DNA of 64,000 nt from assembly GCF_949628265.1 (NCBI RefSeq), contig NC_088789.1, positions 12,144,886 to 12,208,885 on the forward strand. The letters run 5' to 3'. The notes beneath the pieces were generated by a model. It saw nothing but the letters and a program-made list of their open reading frames with translations. It ran no database searches and was not told where the DNA came from. Every line of letters starts with the position of its first letter. Positions within the stretch are counted from its first letter, which is position 1. Positions 38,173 through 51,137 of this stretch are shown piece by piece. The position numbers and the translations under genes were made by a program. Source of the DNA: Cloeon dipterum (lineage: Eukaryota; Arthropoda; Insecta; Ephemeroptera; Baetidae).

Positions 38173-41100
38173 CACTAAATCAGGTGATTCATTGCCAAAA
38201 ATGTTGCGGCGGGCGAGCAAACCAAGTTTGTTTTTCCTCCACGAGTTGCCCAGCAGCGAAAACTTTGGGCGCTGCTAATCCAATGAATGATATTTCCTGC
38301 AGCGGGTTTCCTTAATCTCCGCAATCTGTCTGAAGAGTTTTGTTTATATCAATATCTTGGACAAAAAATTGTTGTGGACAAGCATTCTATTTTTTCTTTA
38401 CTAACTTTCTGTCCTGCTACGCTCATCCAAAGTGTTGTAAATGCTGGAATTTTTTCTCTTCTTTTTAAATAAACATATTTAGTTCAAAAAAATTACAAGT
38501 TCAGCAAATTCAGAAGAATTATCGGCTGGTACTAATTTTTGAATTATTTTAATCTAAATTATCGCTCTAAATTTATAATTGCTTTAATAAGCGTGTATCG
38601 AGGGCTGATGATAGTTGGACAAAATACTAATTCTGCTTCCTAACTAAAGAAATAATAATTTTTAGTCTCAAAACCAGATGCTGCCACTGTCTAACTTTTT
38701 TAAATATGATGATATGGAAATCGTTTTGCATCACTATTAATTAATCATAGATTTATGAGAGATCAAAACACATTCATGATTCCTGCTTTTTCTTATTTTA
38801 TGCTTCGTAGAATTATTTGTGATTAAAAGCACGTTTTGATGAAATCTCTCCATCCTCTGAAGTTTAAAAAAAAATTGTATTAACTTGCTGATGCAGATAT
38901 TTAAACATTTGTTTAGCGTTGTAGGATATATGCACTAATGTGGTAATAGGTTTTAATGGATCTCATTTGCATAATAATATTATTTGTGAGTAGAGCATCA
39001 ATTTCAGTTGCAGTTTAAAATGCAGTGATAAAATAGGCCCGCGTTCCATTGGCATAATTACCTCCGGGACAGGGAGTAAATTACCCGCTGCATTCCGCAA
39101 CACGCCTGGACGTGCTCTTTTGACCGAATCGAATAATTCCCGCCCACGCATTTGCACAGAGTGGCGAGCGCATCCGCACGCAACTCTTTTAATTACGAAT
39201 TCCCACCTCGAGTCTGCTGAACGTGCGTTTTTCCCCGCGGCTTGCTGTCCCCCTGGCCGGCGTCGATCCGCAGCGTTAAATATCAATTAGTGGCCGCTGT
39301 TTCATAAAACAATTAAACCCAACCGACCAGATTATCCACGCGAGAGCGTAATTCTTGTCCCGCTCGGAGGCCTGGGATAAGTGCGGAACAAGAGCGGAGC
39401 GCACGTTTCTACACGAAATAATGGAGGTTGCGCCCTTTACCGCCTCGGGACTCGGACGCACACGAGTGCAAGCAAGTTTTAGCGAACCACTGAACACAGA
39501 GGCCGACGAGTTTTAGGCAATCACGCCAACTTCCTATCCGGCGCGCGCGATCATCCCTGCTGTGTGCACGCCGACCGGAACTTCACCCAATAACCCCCTC
39601 TCTCATTCTCGCAGTGCCAGACTCTCTCTCTCTCTCTCGTGGCCTGGGCTTCTCTCTCTTCATTGTTACTTATTTCAAACCACCCTCATCGGCAAACAAA
39701 CCCCTCGGGGTCTTTTATATTCTCGGCAAGATAACGCTGGACAGAGGAAAGTTACGTCTCGACTGTGATGCTGCCTTTGCGTCGTAATCCATGCCTGCTT
39801 TTTAATATCGTCACTCACCACTTGCCCCTCTCCATCGGCTGCCAGACCCGTTCAACGATTGACCCTTGGATTTCGAAAGAGACGCACGAGCCCATTTGCG
39901 ATTGTTTCCTGCACTCCGGATCGCTTTCGCTTCTCTGTTAGATTCGCGCTTGTTTCATGGTACTGAGCGCAGACAAGCGACCGACAGAATTGCGACTCGT
40001 GATAGAGACCAAATGACAGTCCATTCCGGCAAATGCCAACACTGATCTGCCGATTGAACAAAAATGTTGTGGACAAGCATGTTTTTTCGCAAGTGTAATA
40101 TTTTCTGTAATCCGGCTCTAATCATTGGAAGAATCGATAGAATTTGACTTTCATTGCCGTCTTCTATTCCGCACACTGATTCCAAAATGATCTATTTGAC
40201 GTAAAAGCAGAAAACGGATATGTTTTATTAGAATAATTGTATCATTCATCATACAACTGATTTTGCTACTTCTCACTGTACATTCTTTTAATTAATTGTC
40301 TTTTGTCACAGAATGTTAGCAAAAATCAGCAGGGTATTAATGACAAAGCAATAATTGTATTTACGGTCACTGCCTTCTAACTAGAGATGCACTTACGAGC
40401 AAGTACTATCTCCCTTGGTATTTCTCAGACTTGGGTGCATTTAAAGCCAATTAAGAAGCACTGTCGTTAGATCTTTCTCTCGTTATTGCTTTCGCGAACA
40501 CTCTCAACCCATTCACATATAATGAGACTCTTTGTTGATCCATATAAATATAGCTTGAGAGAAGTGCCTCGGGCGCCAAATCTTCGCTTCAGAGGCAGAG
40601 CTGCCGAATGGGAGTCGTTTCAATTTGGCCCAGCTGAAAAGGGAGAGGTTCTCATTATTTGCCGCCTCGCAGAGCATCAACAGCAGGCCGCGATGCTTTA
40701 ATTGGCCAGGAAAAGGCAAATTTCTAGTCGGTATAATTAGATCAAAGCAGCCGTTGATGCTCTCGCTTGGCTCGTGTTCTCTGTCCGACTTTTTATTATG
40801 GGCCAACTTTGGGCACATTGTTAAAGCGCAGACCTTCGCACCGGAGCTGAAGAGCAATAAGTTGAGTAATGGAGGCAGGGATAAATTGAAAGTGAACAAC
40901 AGGTCTGCACGCGTGAGTGTAGTACCGGTTTCCCGGGGGCCTTGCACGTTGCGTTGCTTGCGAGCAACACGCTTTGCCGAATCGATACCACGCATTGCGG
41001 GTCGGGCGCGCGCGAGCACATCGCCGCATCATTGTCGGATAATCATCTGAATTATCCGACTTAATGTGCTAGCTCGCTCTCACACAACACAGTGCAACTT

Positions 41101-44100
41101 TTGTTGCGACGCGCGCGCTTTTTGCCTCCAATTATCAAACTTGTGCCTTCGTTTCGACGAGCCTTTTGAACTCTCGCTCGCTCGCTCGCCAACTTTGTTG
41201 ATTGCCGTCAGCTCGCGGATGATAATGGCATGGCACGCACACACTCGATTTCGCTTTATTCTTCTTCTTCGCCGCCGCTGCCGCCGTCGCCACCACGTCA
41301 CTGCTGCCTGTTGTAAATGCAAATAAACTTGCCAGCTGACTCCATTTTATATTAGGGTTGCTACTCATCACAGTGATTCCGGGTTCCTCCTCTCTCTCAA
41401 TTATTTGAGCGAAATAATGCGCGAGAATATGAATTACGAAATACACCTTCCAAAGTAAAATCATTTTTCTTTCATTATTTCCAAACCAATTACTATAGAT
41501 CTGTCACAGTGTAATTTTTGAGGCGAATTCCCGTCATTTTAACAGACTGCATTCAAAGCGTGATATTATTAATATTTTTTTCAGTATATAACCATCAGGA
41601 TTTTCTATGAAAATTTATATTTATCAATTTATACTGATTTGGTTAGTATTTTTACTGTTCATACTATTCAATAAGATTTTTTACTTCCTTAATATATAAT
41701 ATCGGACTTTAATGAGGTAGTAAAATTCCAGTTTTTGGGAATTTTTCATCCATTTTAGAGAAGTTAAAAATTTCACTCATGCTGCCCAATTTTATTTAAA
41801 TCCTCTAAGTACACATCCCCTAATTCATGCACTCAAAATCATGTTTCTGAAATTTAATTGGATTTTATTACTTAAACAAACAACAGCGTGGGCCCCACCT
41901 CAATGAAAACAGTAGTTCTATACAGTTGGAACGTTTGCAAGCTGGGGAGCACTCTGGCTAACCACACACGTATTCCGCCCACTGATAACAACATTATCAT
42001 TCTAGGGGGTTTATTGATTGCTCCTGCAGCTCTGGTCGAAATGTAAACAAGACCATAACTCGTTCTATTCCATCTTTCTTTTTTCCGAACACGGCGCGCC
42101 ACCCCGAACAGATAACCCGATACATTTTTCTCCGCGCGGGCGGCAACTTTCCCTTCGCAGCCAATATTTATTTTCATCTTCCTGTACGCGGAATTCCCTC
42201 GCACATTATAAGCAGCAAGTGCGTGTGCAGCGAGGCCAAGAGAGAGGAAAAGAATGCAATTTCCTTTAAAATCATGTCTCCGCACTCCAGACTCACCATT
42301 TTTTCAATAGAATAATGCCGCAAAAGTATTACAAAATAATGTTTTGTTCGTGGTAAAGAGCTGCTGTATTTTTGAAGATTCACAGCCCGAGGCCCCTGTG
42401 CACAGCTTTCAGTGACACACAATGCGCCGTGATTGACGTTGCTCGTTTTTTAATGCTACCCACTCTCTGTTGCTGTGCAATGATCAAAGAAGAAACCAAT
42501 ATACAGAATACAAACATGGCCGGCAGCATCCACGTAGTGAAAATACTGGGCTCTACAAACGATTACATTTCCCGCGGCCTTAATAACATTGCGCGCTGCA
42601 GCATGCATGTGTATGCGATGGGTGTACTGGCTGCTTTTGATGGCGCTCGCACATTGCCACGTACTGCACGGTTGCCGAGCATCACGGCTGCTGAATAGAA
42701 AACTAAACAGCTCATCAACATGCAATATTACACATATTGTTAATCCAAAAGGGCTATAAAATCGACCAAGGTTAGACTAAATGATGGTTGCGATTTAAAC
42801 TGTTGCCATGGTGGATTTTAATATTAATTAATGTAAAAGCTTCTAAATTATTAAATAAAATAATTTTGTCATTTAATGACGCGATTGAGAAATATAATTT
42901 CTCACTACTTAAATATTAACATAGTTTTAAATAAACTAGATCATTTAAAAGGAATGGCATAAAATAAAATCAAAGTAGCAAAATAACAGATTTGAGATAG
43001 GCTCAAACAACAATTTTTCCCTTGGCCGCAGGTTTAGTTTTATATTTCTATTCTTAAAGATCCAAATGAAAAAATGAGCTTTTTTATGACAGATTTTTTG
43101 TTTATATTTGAACAATTTTATTAAGTTAACTGATTTCACACTCCTAAGAAGAATTGCAATCGTAACTGCTTAAATGTACGTTCAACCTGGTTCAATTGAA
43201 TGTTCAACCCAATCAACATCTTTTTCAATCAATGGGTGTGAATCGTGGAATATCGAGCAAACTAGAAACATATAATAAACGATTTTCAATAATATCCAGC
43301 TCAATTGACCCATTTTTTTATTTTTTCCGTTAATTTTTTGCTGTAGAGCTGTAGAGCTGTAGAGTCTCTAAATAATTATTTCCTCACTGATGCGAATGGA
43401 CTCGATTGGCATATATATATATATATATATATATATGGTATTGCAAGTGAGTCAAACCTGCTAGGCATGCTGCCCGCATGATCGACCCTTAGACATTACT
43501 TGAATTACCATTGAAATTGTACATTGCACGCAGTATATGCGCTTAACAAAGCAATCCAACGGCTTGGAAAGATTGGTACTAAATGAAATTCATTTTTTCA
43601 ATAAAACGTTCCGCTCTAATCAAAATCACGTAAAATTGTTGAACACCAGCATAGATACACGACTTGGCCAATTTTAATATTGGAAACGAGGGGGGGGGGG
43701 TTGATTTACGAGCTCGACCAGCTACTCAAGTGTTAGGAATCGCCAGTGGACATAAGTTAGAAAAGTCCTGCAGCAATGTATCAAGATGCTGGAGACTGCA
43801 AAGGCAGCTGCAGGAAGCTGCTAATGCAATGTAAAAATAAGTTGAGTGCAGCTCCTCCACTTGCATGTCACAGAAAAGAGACACACAAGACTTGTAACCC
43901 CAGCGTCGCCAAATACACATGCACACTCTGTCCGATAAACCGGTGGGAGGCAAGAGTTATGAGGATTATGATTAGCTCCAGAGATTGTGTCTTCTGACTG
44001 CTTTTTTCCCCGGCTCGCACATTTAAACAATCAGTACAGCTCGTGCTGGTGTTTGCAATAATAATTCATCTAGGAGATGGCGTCAGATAGCGCTGCTGAC

Positions 44101-46484
44101 TGGCCAATATCACACACAGGCCTCCTTTTCTTCGAGATTTATGACGCGCGGATGAAAAACTGTGCAGCTCAAGGAGTTTAGTACATGAAACGCGACTCTA
44201 ACTCTCGGAGAGGAAAACGCTGGCGAGCAAAAAATCTGGAACAACCGTGTATGTTATGGTGGTGTTGTTCGAGATTGGCGCGGAAATTGGGCTCGTCGAC
44301 GACGTGGCTGGAAATTCAGAAATATTGATTCTATCGGTGAGACATTGGCATAATTCATATAGTGACACGTGGAAAAATGTTTTGAGCAGTTTTATCTTGT
44401 CACTCTACAAACCTAAAATTTTTCACGAGTGAATTTAACAACTAGATATTGATTCAGAAACAAATTTGTGTTAAATCTCACACTTTCGTGTCACAATTTA
44501 AACTGGTATCAATTCACACGAAAATAGATGTACTTTCAAGTGTACGACGCGCTCTTCACGTAGCTTTTATTCACAGAAGCACCTTTGTAAATCTTCCAGA
44601 ATCAATTTCTAGTTACGATGAAATGTCTCAAAGGTATGCGCTGTCGGAATACATTTGTCAGGTTTCAAATATGTGTGCGTTTAGCGAAGACTCCTTGGAA
44701 TTCGACAATGAGTAGGAAAAGGACCTTTTGATTGGAACAAAAGAGAACCGGTCGGTACCTTCTTTGAAACTCCTACGTCTAATGGCTTTACTTTTCTTCT
44801 TCCGTCTCTACACACTAAGCTTCGCCCCTCTTTACACTGCTTTGACAAGAGGTCGGTTTTATTGAAATCAAATGCCAAACATTTTTCTAACTAATAAGGG
44901 AATTGAAACTTTTATATTGGTTCGCTCCCCCAAGTCAAACGTACGTCGCAGCCAAGTTTGGAGCTCCGTCTGCAAGCTTTCCTTCTCCCGAGGTAATGGG
45001 AGCGAACACTTGAGCGGAATTTATTCCCTCGGCCTTGCCATTGTGCCCTAATTAAGAGATCGTGACACTTGATCCCTCAAGTTTGGACCCGCCAAGTTCA
45101 GGATGACAAATTTAGTTTCCAACCGCTTATTTGAATTCCGAGAACTTCCACTAGAGGTCCGTCAGTCAGAGCTTCTCGCTCGCGTAATTAATTAGCAGGG
45201 AATCCCGCAACAATTAAGCAATATTCTAGGGAAGCGTGAGTACCAGCGCTGAGCTGTAGTTTCACTGCTGGGGCTCCTGAAAACTGCCTGCCTGCGCGCT
45301 GTCTGACGCTGGAGAATTATTACAGAAAATAATGCACGTACGCACTGCAGAGCACAATAACGACCAGCTTTCGCAGGAAATTGCGGTGTAATTTGGACGC
45401 GGGTTGCCCCGCTTAAACGTCTAGAGGCCAACAGTCTGGATGTTAAAAAGAAGCACTCCAAGCAGACGAGCTGCTATTGGATGATTGTCTTCTGCTAAAT
45501 TGAGTTTGGACAGTAAATGTTAAATGCACCACACACTAAACACATTAAAGTAATTGCGCGCCGAGACAATTTCAACCAATTACCTTTATTTTTGTTTACC
45601 TAAATTGCAAGAGAAAAATAAAATGGTTTTACTTTTCTCATATTATTTCCTTTAAAAATCGGTGTGAATCGAGAAGTACCCATGATGAAAGCTGCTGGTG
45701 CTGGTGTCATTTGTAATTAAAGCTCACTTACTTTGACGGTGAAGTCTGTCGAGTGGGTGAAAAGCTGCATCAGCCTAGGCGAGCGCGCACGGCAACAAAA
45801 GCCTGGGACAGCAAGCAGGATGCTGAGATATTTCAACATGTGGTGGCTTCGGTCCAACACTTCAGCAGTCCTGCTTCGCTTTTTGCCCCCCTTTATAGAT
45901 TGCTTTTCATACACTCGATAAAACTTTACTTGCATAACTCTGCAGCTCGAACAGAGTTTTTCATGCAACTCGCATCCTTGTCTTCTCTACTCGGCCGCTG
46001 CGGAAGGCAATAAAAACAGCGGGGGTCTGTCAAGTCGAAAAAACGGCCAGAAAGGGACATCGTTTAGCCTTTTTGCCGGCCCTAGATGCTTCGCAGGTTG
46101 CATGCGCCGCCAGGCTGATCGCATGTGTTTCAAGAGATTTGGTGCTACTTGACTTAGGCGCGATCTTGCGGCAATGACAGCAACTCCCAGAACACAATTT
46201 GCACAGCGCGGATCAGTCGATGTCGATCGATTATGCGTTCGGCAAACGAAAAATGGGTTTACATTGAAATTTTATTACAGCAATTAATTGCTAGATATAC
46301 TAAGCATTTATACTGTACAAGGACCAATTTTATTAAATAGGCTGATATGACTTTTTATAAAAAATTAAACTTCTTGTCGAATATAATGAATGATTTCTTT
46401 TGAATGCCAATGTGAATACTAAAATGGGCTTTGTTACTCCACCACTGTGATTATTGCAGCACTATTTTACAGCAATGATTAAAA
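38172..46484. other. Gene-free stretch
   Basis: Over 8 kb without a supportable gene. Small repeats: (CT)n near 39620-39640, three GCTGTAGA units near 43343, (AT)13 at 43411-43436 and an 11-base G run at 43690-43700. The 168-codon frame at 40513-41019 (-) overlaps a 141-codon frame on the plus strand; neither shows a domain. Nothing is called. Confidence 0.4.
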
Positions 46485-46660
46485 TTGTTATGGTTTTGTT
46501 TCAAATTTTGCATCTGGATGGACTATGAAATTTTTTGACCCCAAAATGGTTAAAAATGATATTTCTCAAGTTACTATCCAGTCGTTACGAAAGTACCATA
46601 TTATATTTGAAATACAACTTGCCGGGCTATTAAATATCTTTCTTAGATTCTAAATTTTGT

Positions 46661-46666
46661 TTTATT
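46661..46666 (-). terminator. Poly(A) signal of acyltransferase gene A
   Basis: AATAAA on the minus strand, about 80 nt beyond the stop of gene A. The aligned site in gene B reads AATGAA. Confidence 0.5.
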
Positions 46667-46746
46667 CAATTACATACAACAGATTTAAATTTTTGTATCA
46701 CGTCATTCGTGCAAAAGATTATGAAAAAGATAGAAGAACACAGAAG

Positions 46747-49680
46747 TCATTTAGTCATGATATAATTCGTTAACGCTCTAGACGGGGCTTCTACAAGCAG
46801 GTGAAGAGGAATAGACAGAAATATAGTGTACACACTATGCCCAATCACTACATACGACTGAAAAAACAAATTTTTAATTAGAAATCACTGTGATAAATAT
46901 GCCGATACTCACAAGTCTAAAGAAACAAAAATATTCCGGTTGTCTGGTAGATCCGCACGAGTGGCTTATAACGATATAGTGCGTCAAAAACATGCAGAAT
47001 GATAATTTGCTTATAAATTGTAAAGGTCTGCAAGAGAGAAATCGGTTGATCAGGCCTATAATTTGGAAATATCAATAAGTACAGTTTCCCATTTACTGTG
47101 AGCACTCATACCTCCATTTCCTGTTTCACAGACAAAAATTATCCAAGAGATGCAAAATGTGATGACTATTTTTATCAGCACACCAAGAAGGATAGATTGG
47201 CCCAAGCTGTATTTATAATCTGGACTGATATATTGAAATGCCCAATAAGCAATTGTAGAAAGCGCCAACGAGCTCAAAGTCGAGCCACTGTAAATAACCT
47301 CCTAAAAATAGTTTTTAGTTTAAAGAATAATCTTATTATGTCAACGGTGATTAATAATACCTTAGAAATTTTCTCAGCCTTTCCATTTTTTATGTTACTT
47401 AAAATTTTTCCAAGAGTGACTCCAGCCAGATAGGAATACAATCGGGATGGAGTGAAATAGTGGATCCACTTTACATAGGATGCCAATTTTTCGTCTCTGT
47501 AAGAATGACAGTTATGATCAGAAGTTTAATAAATGCAATTTTTTGTTATTCACTCAAATGTTGATATGAATAAAACTGTCGTATCAGCTTCAAATATTAT
47601 ATAGGCTGACAACAACGACGATAGAGTAAGCATGACTAGGATGATGTATTTTCCAGCAGATGGCCACATCCAAATAGGATAAACAATGAGCGGCGCTAGA
47701 AGATAAAGCTGCATATCTGCTCCCAAATACCACGTTTGCACAATGCACTGTTGAACAAAGAGAAGAAAATAATTACATTTAGATCAAAATATATTTTGTG
47801 TCAACTTTTCAAACATAAAAAAGAACTGAATACCAATCTATCAGAGTCAATTATGTTGTTCACATAAAGTAAGTTGAGTGGCCAATTTTCCTTGCAGACC
47901 TCCATATGCACACCGACGTCTTTGAACCACGTTGGTCCACTTCCAAGAAGAGGGAAAATAGTAGCATAAAACGCAATGATTACGGCCAATGCTGGTGTAA
48001 GTCTGTAAACGTACAAATGCAAATAAGGAAAAGTTAAAGGACTTAAAAAATATCAATCTTTCCTCAAGTATCGTTGAATCACGTCTTTGAAGTAAAAGAA
48101 CTTTTTACGCTCCAGTTTTTCAATCATATTGTAAGTTCGGAGGGCACCTCCAAGCAGTAGGAATGAGTCGACACTTAAGCCCGTCAAATAATAAGGCAAG
48201 TATTCTATTCTTCTTGAAGCCTGCAATTAATACCGGAAATAACTAAATAAGTGCTTAACATTTTGCTAATTAAATTTAATACGTCGAAAATATCCTTTTT
48301 GTTGATGTAAGGAAGAGTGAGGTTTGTTAAGCCAGTATGGCAAAGCATCACTGCGAATATGCTAAGAGCTCGAACGCCATCTAAGCTCGCCATCGTCGTG
48401 TTGCACGAAGTAAGTTTGCGCCAATTATCAGACAGCGAGAAAGACTGTACCACGGCTTGGAATATTCCACCCCCTGAAAGTTTGTTAATTGACAACTAAT
48501 ATCAGTACTTTGAAAATCTAAAATCACTGCAACAAATTTAAGGTACCTTCAACATTGAATCGCTCTTCATAAACAGTAGCCGCCAAAGCCAGAGAAACAA
48601 GCGCGCCAAGCATTATCCTAAAAGAGAAAAGTATATATTAATGAAAATACTAACGATCAACCTAAATATCTCTCACAAAAATGCTATATCACTGGAATTC
48701 CATGAGATCTCCGTTTCGACTGAACAATTTTCTTCAAATGCTTCGTTATAAATCGTCAGTCCAATTGATTTCCCAAAGTGTGAAAGTGTGGAGTTTAGTA
48801 TTCTCTCAAGGTCAACTGATCGGCATGCACTTGGAATGCAAAATGCAGACCTGAAGAGGGCGAAACTCGGAAGCACAACTGGAATCTTGAAGTAAATTTT
48901 TATTTATTTCACAATATATTTTCTATCTATATCTTCTACCATCGTATTCTTCGTAGTTTGGTTTTTTGTTAACTCAATGTGTCGCCTATTACTAGTGATG
49001 ATATTAAGGATACCATCTTTTTCCATTTTCCCAGGTTTATCAGGTTCAATGTGTATATTTGCTAGGCAATATTTTCCTTTGATATTTTCTCCGAGCAGAG
49101 GAACACTAGCAGAAATTCCGACGCACTCGTCAAAACTCCCATAATCCACTGTATTTCCAGAGAGAATTCCAGACTGTGGTTTTGAGCTAGAATCGATGAC
49201 TGAAAATTGCTTACATTAAAATTTTAATAAGAGCTTGGATAGTTTTTAAACAATTCATTTTTAAAGCGCAAAACTATCTATCTTTTGATTTAATGTTTAA
49301 ACGTTAAACTCATCTCGCTTTATAAGAATTTGTGTAAATTCTTAATACTAAAACATTCATGTGTTTTATAGCTTATTACTTTAGTTACATAACTTTTAAC
49401 TCGACAATTTTCACTAGAGCAAATATTATTTTATTAAAACTAAGCAAACAATAATAAGTTGCTAAAACCATATTAAAAATTCTTAAATACCACTTTACTT
49501 ACACTTGAGGGCCCACAAGTCTAGGTTGGAAATTCCTTCAATAATGTGCTCCAACTGTTCGCGGCAAAAATCATTGTCAGAGCCCAATAAATCCGGGTGC
49601 AAGTGAGCATTGAAGTGGAAACTAAATGCAGGGGACACTAGCAACAGTATTGCTACCAGAAGAAACGTTACGCAACTCAT
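46747..49680 (-). CDS. NRF-6-like membrane acyltransferase, gene A (642 aa, 12 exons)
   Basis: Exons in order: 49503-49680, 49014-49199, 48677-48878, 48547-48617, 48283-48473, 48063-48220, 47834-48002, 47554-47747, 47361-47496, 47112-47301, 46913-47055, 46747-46857. Frame is continuous over 1929 nt. Residues 1-20 are a signal peptide. Residues about 20-160 are the extracellular NRF domain, with YGSFDEC (79-85), KGKYCLANI (100-108) and CIPSAC (135-140). From about residue 185 onward is a multi-pass acyltransferase-3 domain with LDGVRALS at 243-250, the family's conserved His at 258, RYLRLTP across exons 6-7, and the closing EAPSRAL. Worm NRF-6 relatives act in lipid or drug transport across epithelia; the substrate here is unknown. 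Ten introns are GT-AG (55-303 nt), but intron 6 begins GA. The start follows a TATA box. Confidence 0.92.
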
Positions 49681-49732
49681 CGCGTGAGCTCAGCCGGCGA
49701 ACGACTGCTTAAAAATAAAACGCGACGCGCAT

Positions 49733-49740
49733 CTTTTATA
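49733..49740 (-). promoter_or_regulatory. TATA box of acyltransferase gene A
   Basis: TATAAAAG on the minus strand, 53-60 nt upstream of the ATG. A CAGT motif about 34 nt downstream (near 49706) could be the initiator, giving a 5' UTR of about 25 nt. Sequence around it is almost unchanged in unit B. Confidence 0.75.
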
Positions 49741-50207
49741 ATTTGCAAGGTGCTCATTTAAATCGAAGGCATCGCTCTCTTCACTTTGCCTCCAACAGAA
49801 TGATAATGCTGATCATTAAAACCTTTTTGCTTCATATGCGAATGCGAGTAATGCATAAAGTCAAAATAAAATCCAATTTGAGCTCGTTCAAAAATGAAAG
49901 AGAAGGAACTGAAAGAAAGTGAACGTGGTGGCGAATATTGAGTATTTTTGTGTAGAGTTGGCTGGTCTGTAGGCAGATGGGCTTCTCAAGAAACCGGTTT
50001 GAAATGCTTTTGCAACAGCACACCTCGTGACCTTGACAATAATTCGCAATATAGGCGTTTGGCTTATTAAGGCAATGCGAGCTAACAGGCTGGTTATTTT
50101 CCTTAATTTAATTTATTTCTATCTCCTAGTTCATTATTGCAAGCAAAAAAAGTCAGCTGACTGCAAAAATCCAAGAAATGCGTTGCAAGCTGGCGTACAA
50201 AGCAAAT
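49741..50207. promoter_or_regulatory. Upstream region of gene A shared with unit B
   Basis: Conserved between units A and B with few changes up to about 50065. In unit B the match is then interrupted by an extra 1.39 kb. It probably carries the proximal control elements of the gene, but I identify no specific factor site with confidence. Confidence 0.4.
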
Positions 50208-50402
50208 TCAATGCCGGATCGTATTCATGGTCGTACTGAACGATATTGAAGGGGTCAAATACCATGACATATAGTGCTTTGAAAGGCACATTAGCCAACC
50301 AGAGACCATGCTCATCAGACTCAAGTGCAGATTCTTTTTCATGTAAAGAATAATATAACTCAGATCTAAGTCAACAACGTAAGGAGCCATTCGATGGTGC
50401 AT
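50208..50402 (-). other. Unassigned relic reading frame shared by both units
   Basis: On the minus strand one frame runs through HEKESALESDE, WLANVPFKALYV, FDPFNIVQYDH and NLLCTPAC before a stop. The unit B counterpart (about 59745-59960) keeps most of these residues but has a 2-nt deletion before the FDPFN block, so it is frameshifted. I recognise no family. It could be a decayed exon or an old repeat-encoded protein. Confidence 0.3.
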
Positions 50403-51137
50403 GTTTATCTCTGGTATTCGGGAAATGAAAGCTGAAAAGTAATTTATGAATAATTTTTTTATTTTAGAGACGTTTTTTTAAAGAAAAAACTAAAGCAATA
50501 ACGGGGTTTAAAATTAATTTTAACAAATCTTCAATCTTCAAGCGTTCAACTGATTCACATAGTTTTTATATCTAAATTAAGACAACACAGACTTTAAATA
50601 GCGATTTTTTAATGGTCTTAAAATTTGTCTGGAATGTTTTTTTTCATAGTTCACCAAAAAGGTGATCAAAACGCTCTTCATTTTTAGGCGAAGTGTTTTC
50701 AGTTCGCAATGATTTAAGTAGTTTAGTAAAATAATTCTAATCAGTTCAATTCTTCAAATCATCAATCTATTTTATTTTTGCCCTTGAACATTTTATAGGT
50801 AAATTTTTGAGAAAATAGGTAGGCAAAGCCTCAAAGTTGTCAAACAAATCGGTATCGGGGATGTGAGAAACAGAATCAATTTTCCAGCTGCAGGTTTGTT
50901 CAACAGAGCTCAGATAACTAAAGGCGAAACCAAAATAGCTGCAAATCAGATGCCTGATACTAAGTTTGGGTCATGCACTGCAAGCAAAAAAGGTATGGAA
51001 CCTGCTAAAGGAGATAGTTACACCGGTTGCATATGTGTAATACAATTTTTCACCGTGAATGGTATTTTATTAATATACAAATTATACATGTAGTACCATC
51101 TATTTGTTCAGTAATTTCCTATACGTAAAAGAACAGG
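50403..51137. other. Unit A spacer with a shared plus-strand frame
   Basis: AT-rich spacer. A plus-strand frame at 50863-51093 contains RNRINFPAAGLFNRAQ and DSYTGCICVIQFFTVNG. The same peptide blocks appear in unit B at 60735-60986, with an altered middle. No family is recognised, and it is not called a gene. Confidence 0.35.

Noticed and set aside
40513..41050. 168-codon minus-strand and 141-codon plus-strand overlapping frames
   Set aside because: They lie opposite each other in GC-richer DNA and show no domain, signal or conservation within the window.
47098..47433. 111-codon plus-strand frame, repeated at 53784-54119
   Set aside because: Antisense shadow of acyltransferase exons 9-10; conserved only because the coding strand is.
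48221..48282. Shorter alternatives for intron 5-6 boundary (13 or 23 nt)
   Set aside because: Too short for a spliceosomal intron; the 62-nt GT-AG intron keeps frame and domain.
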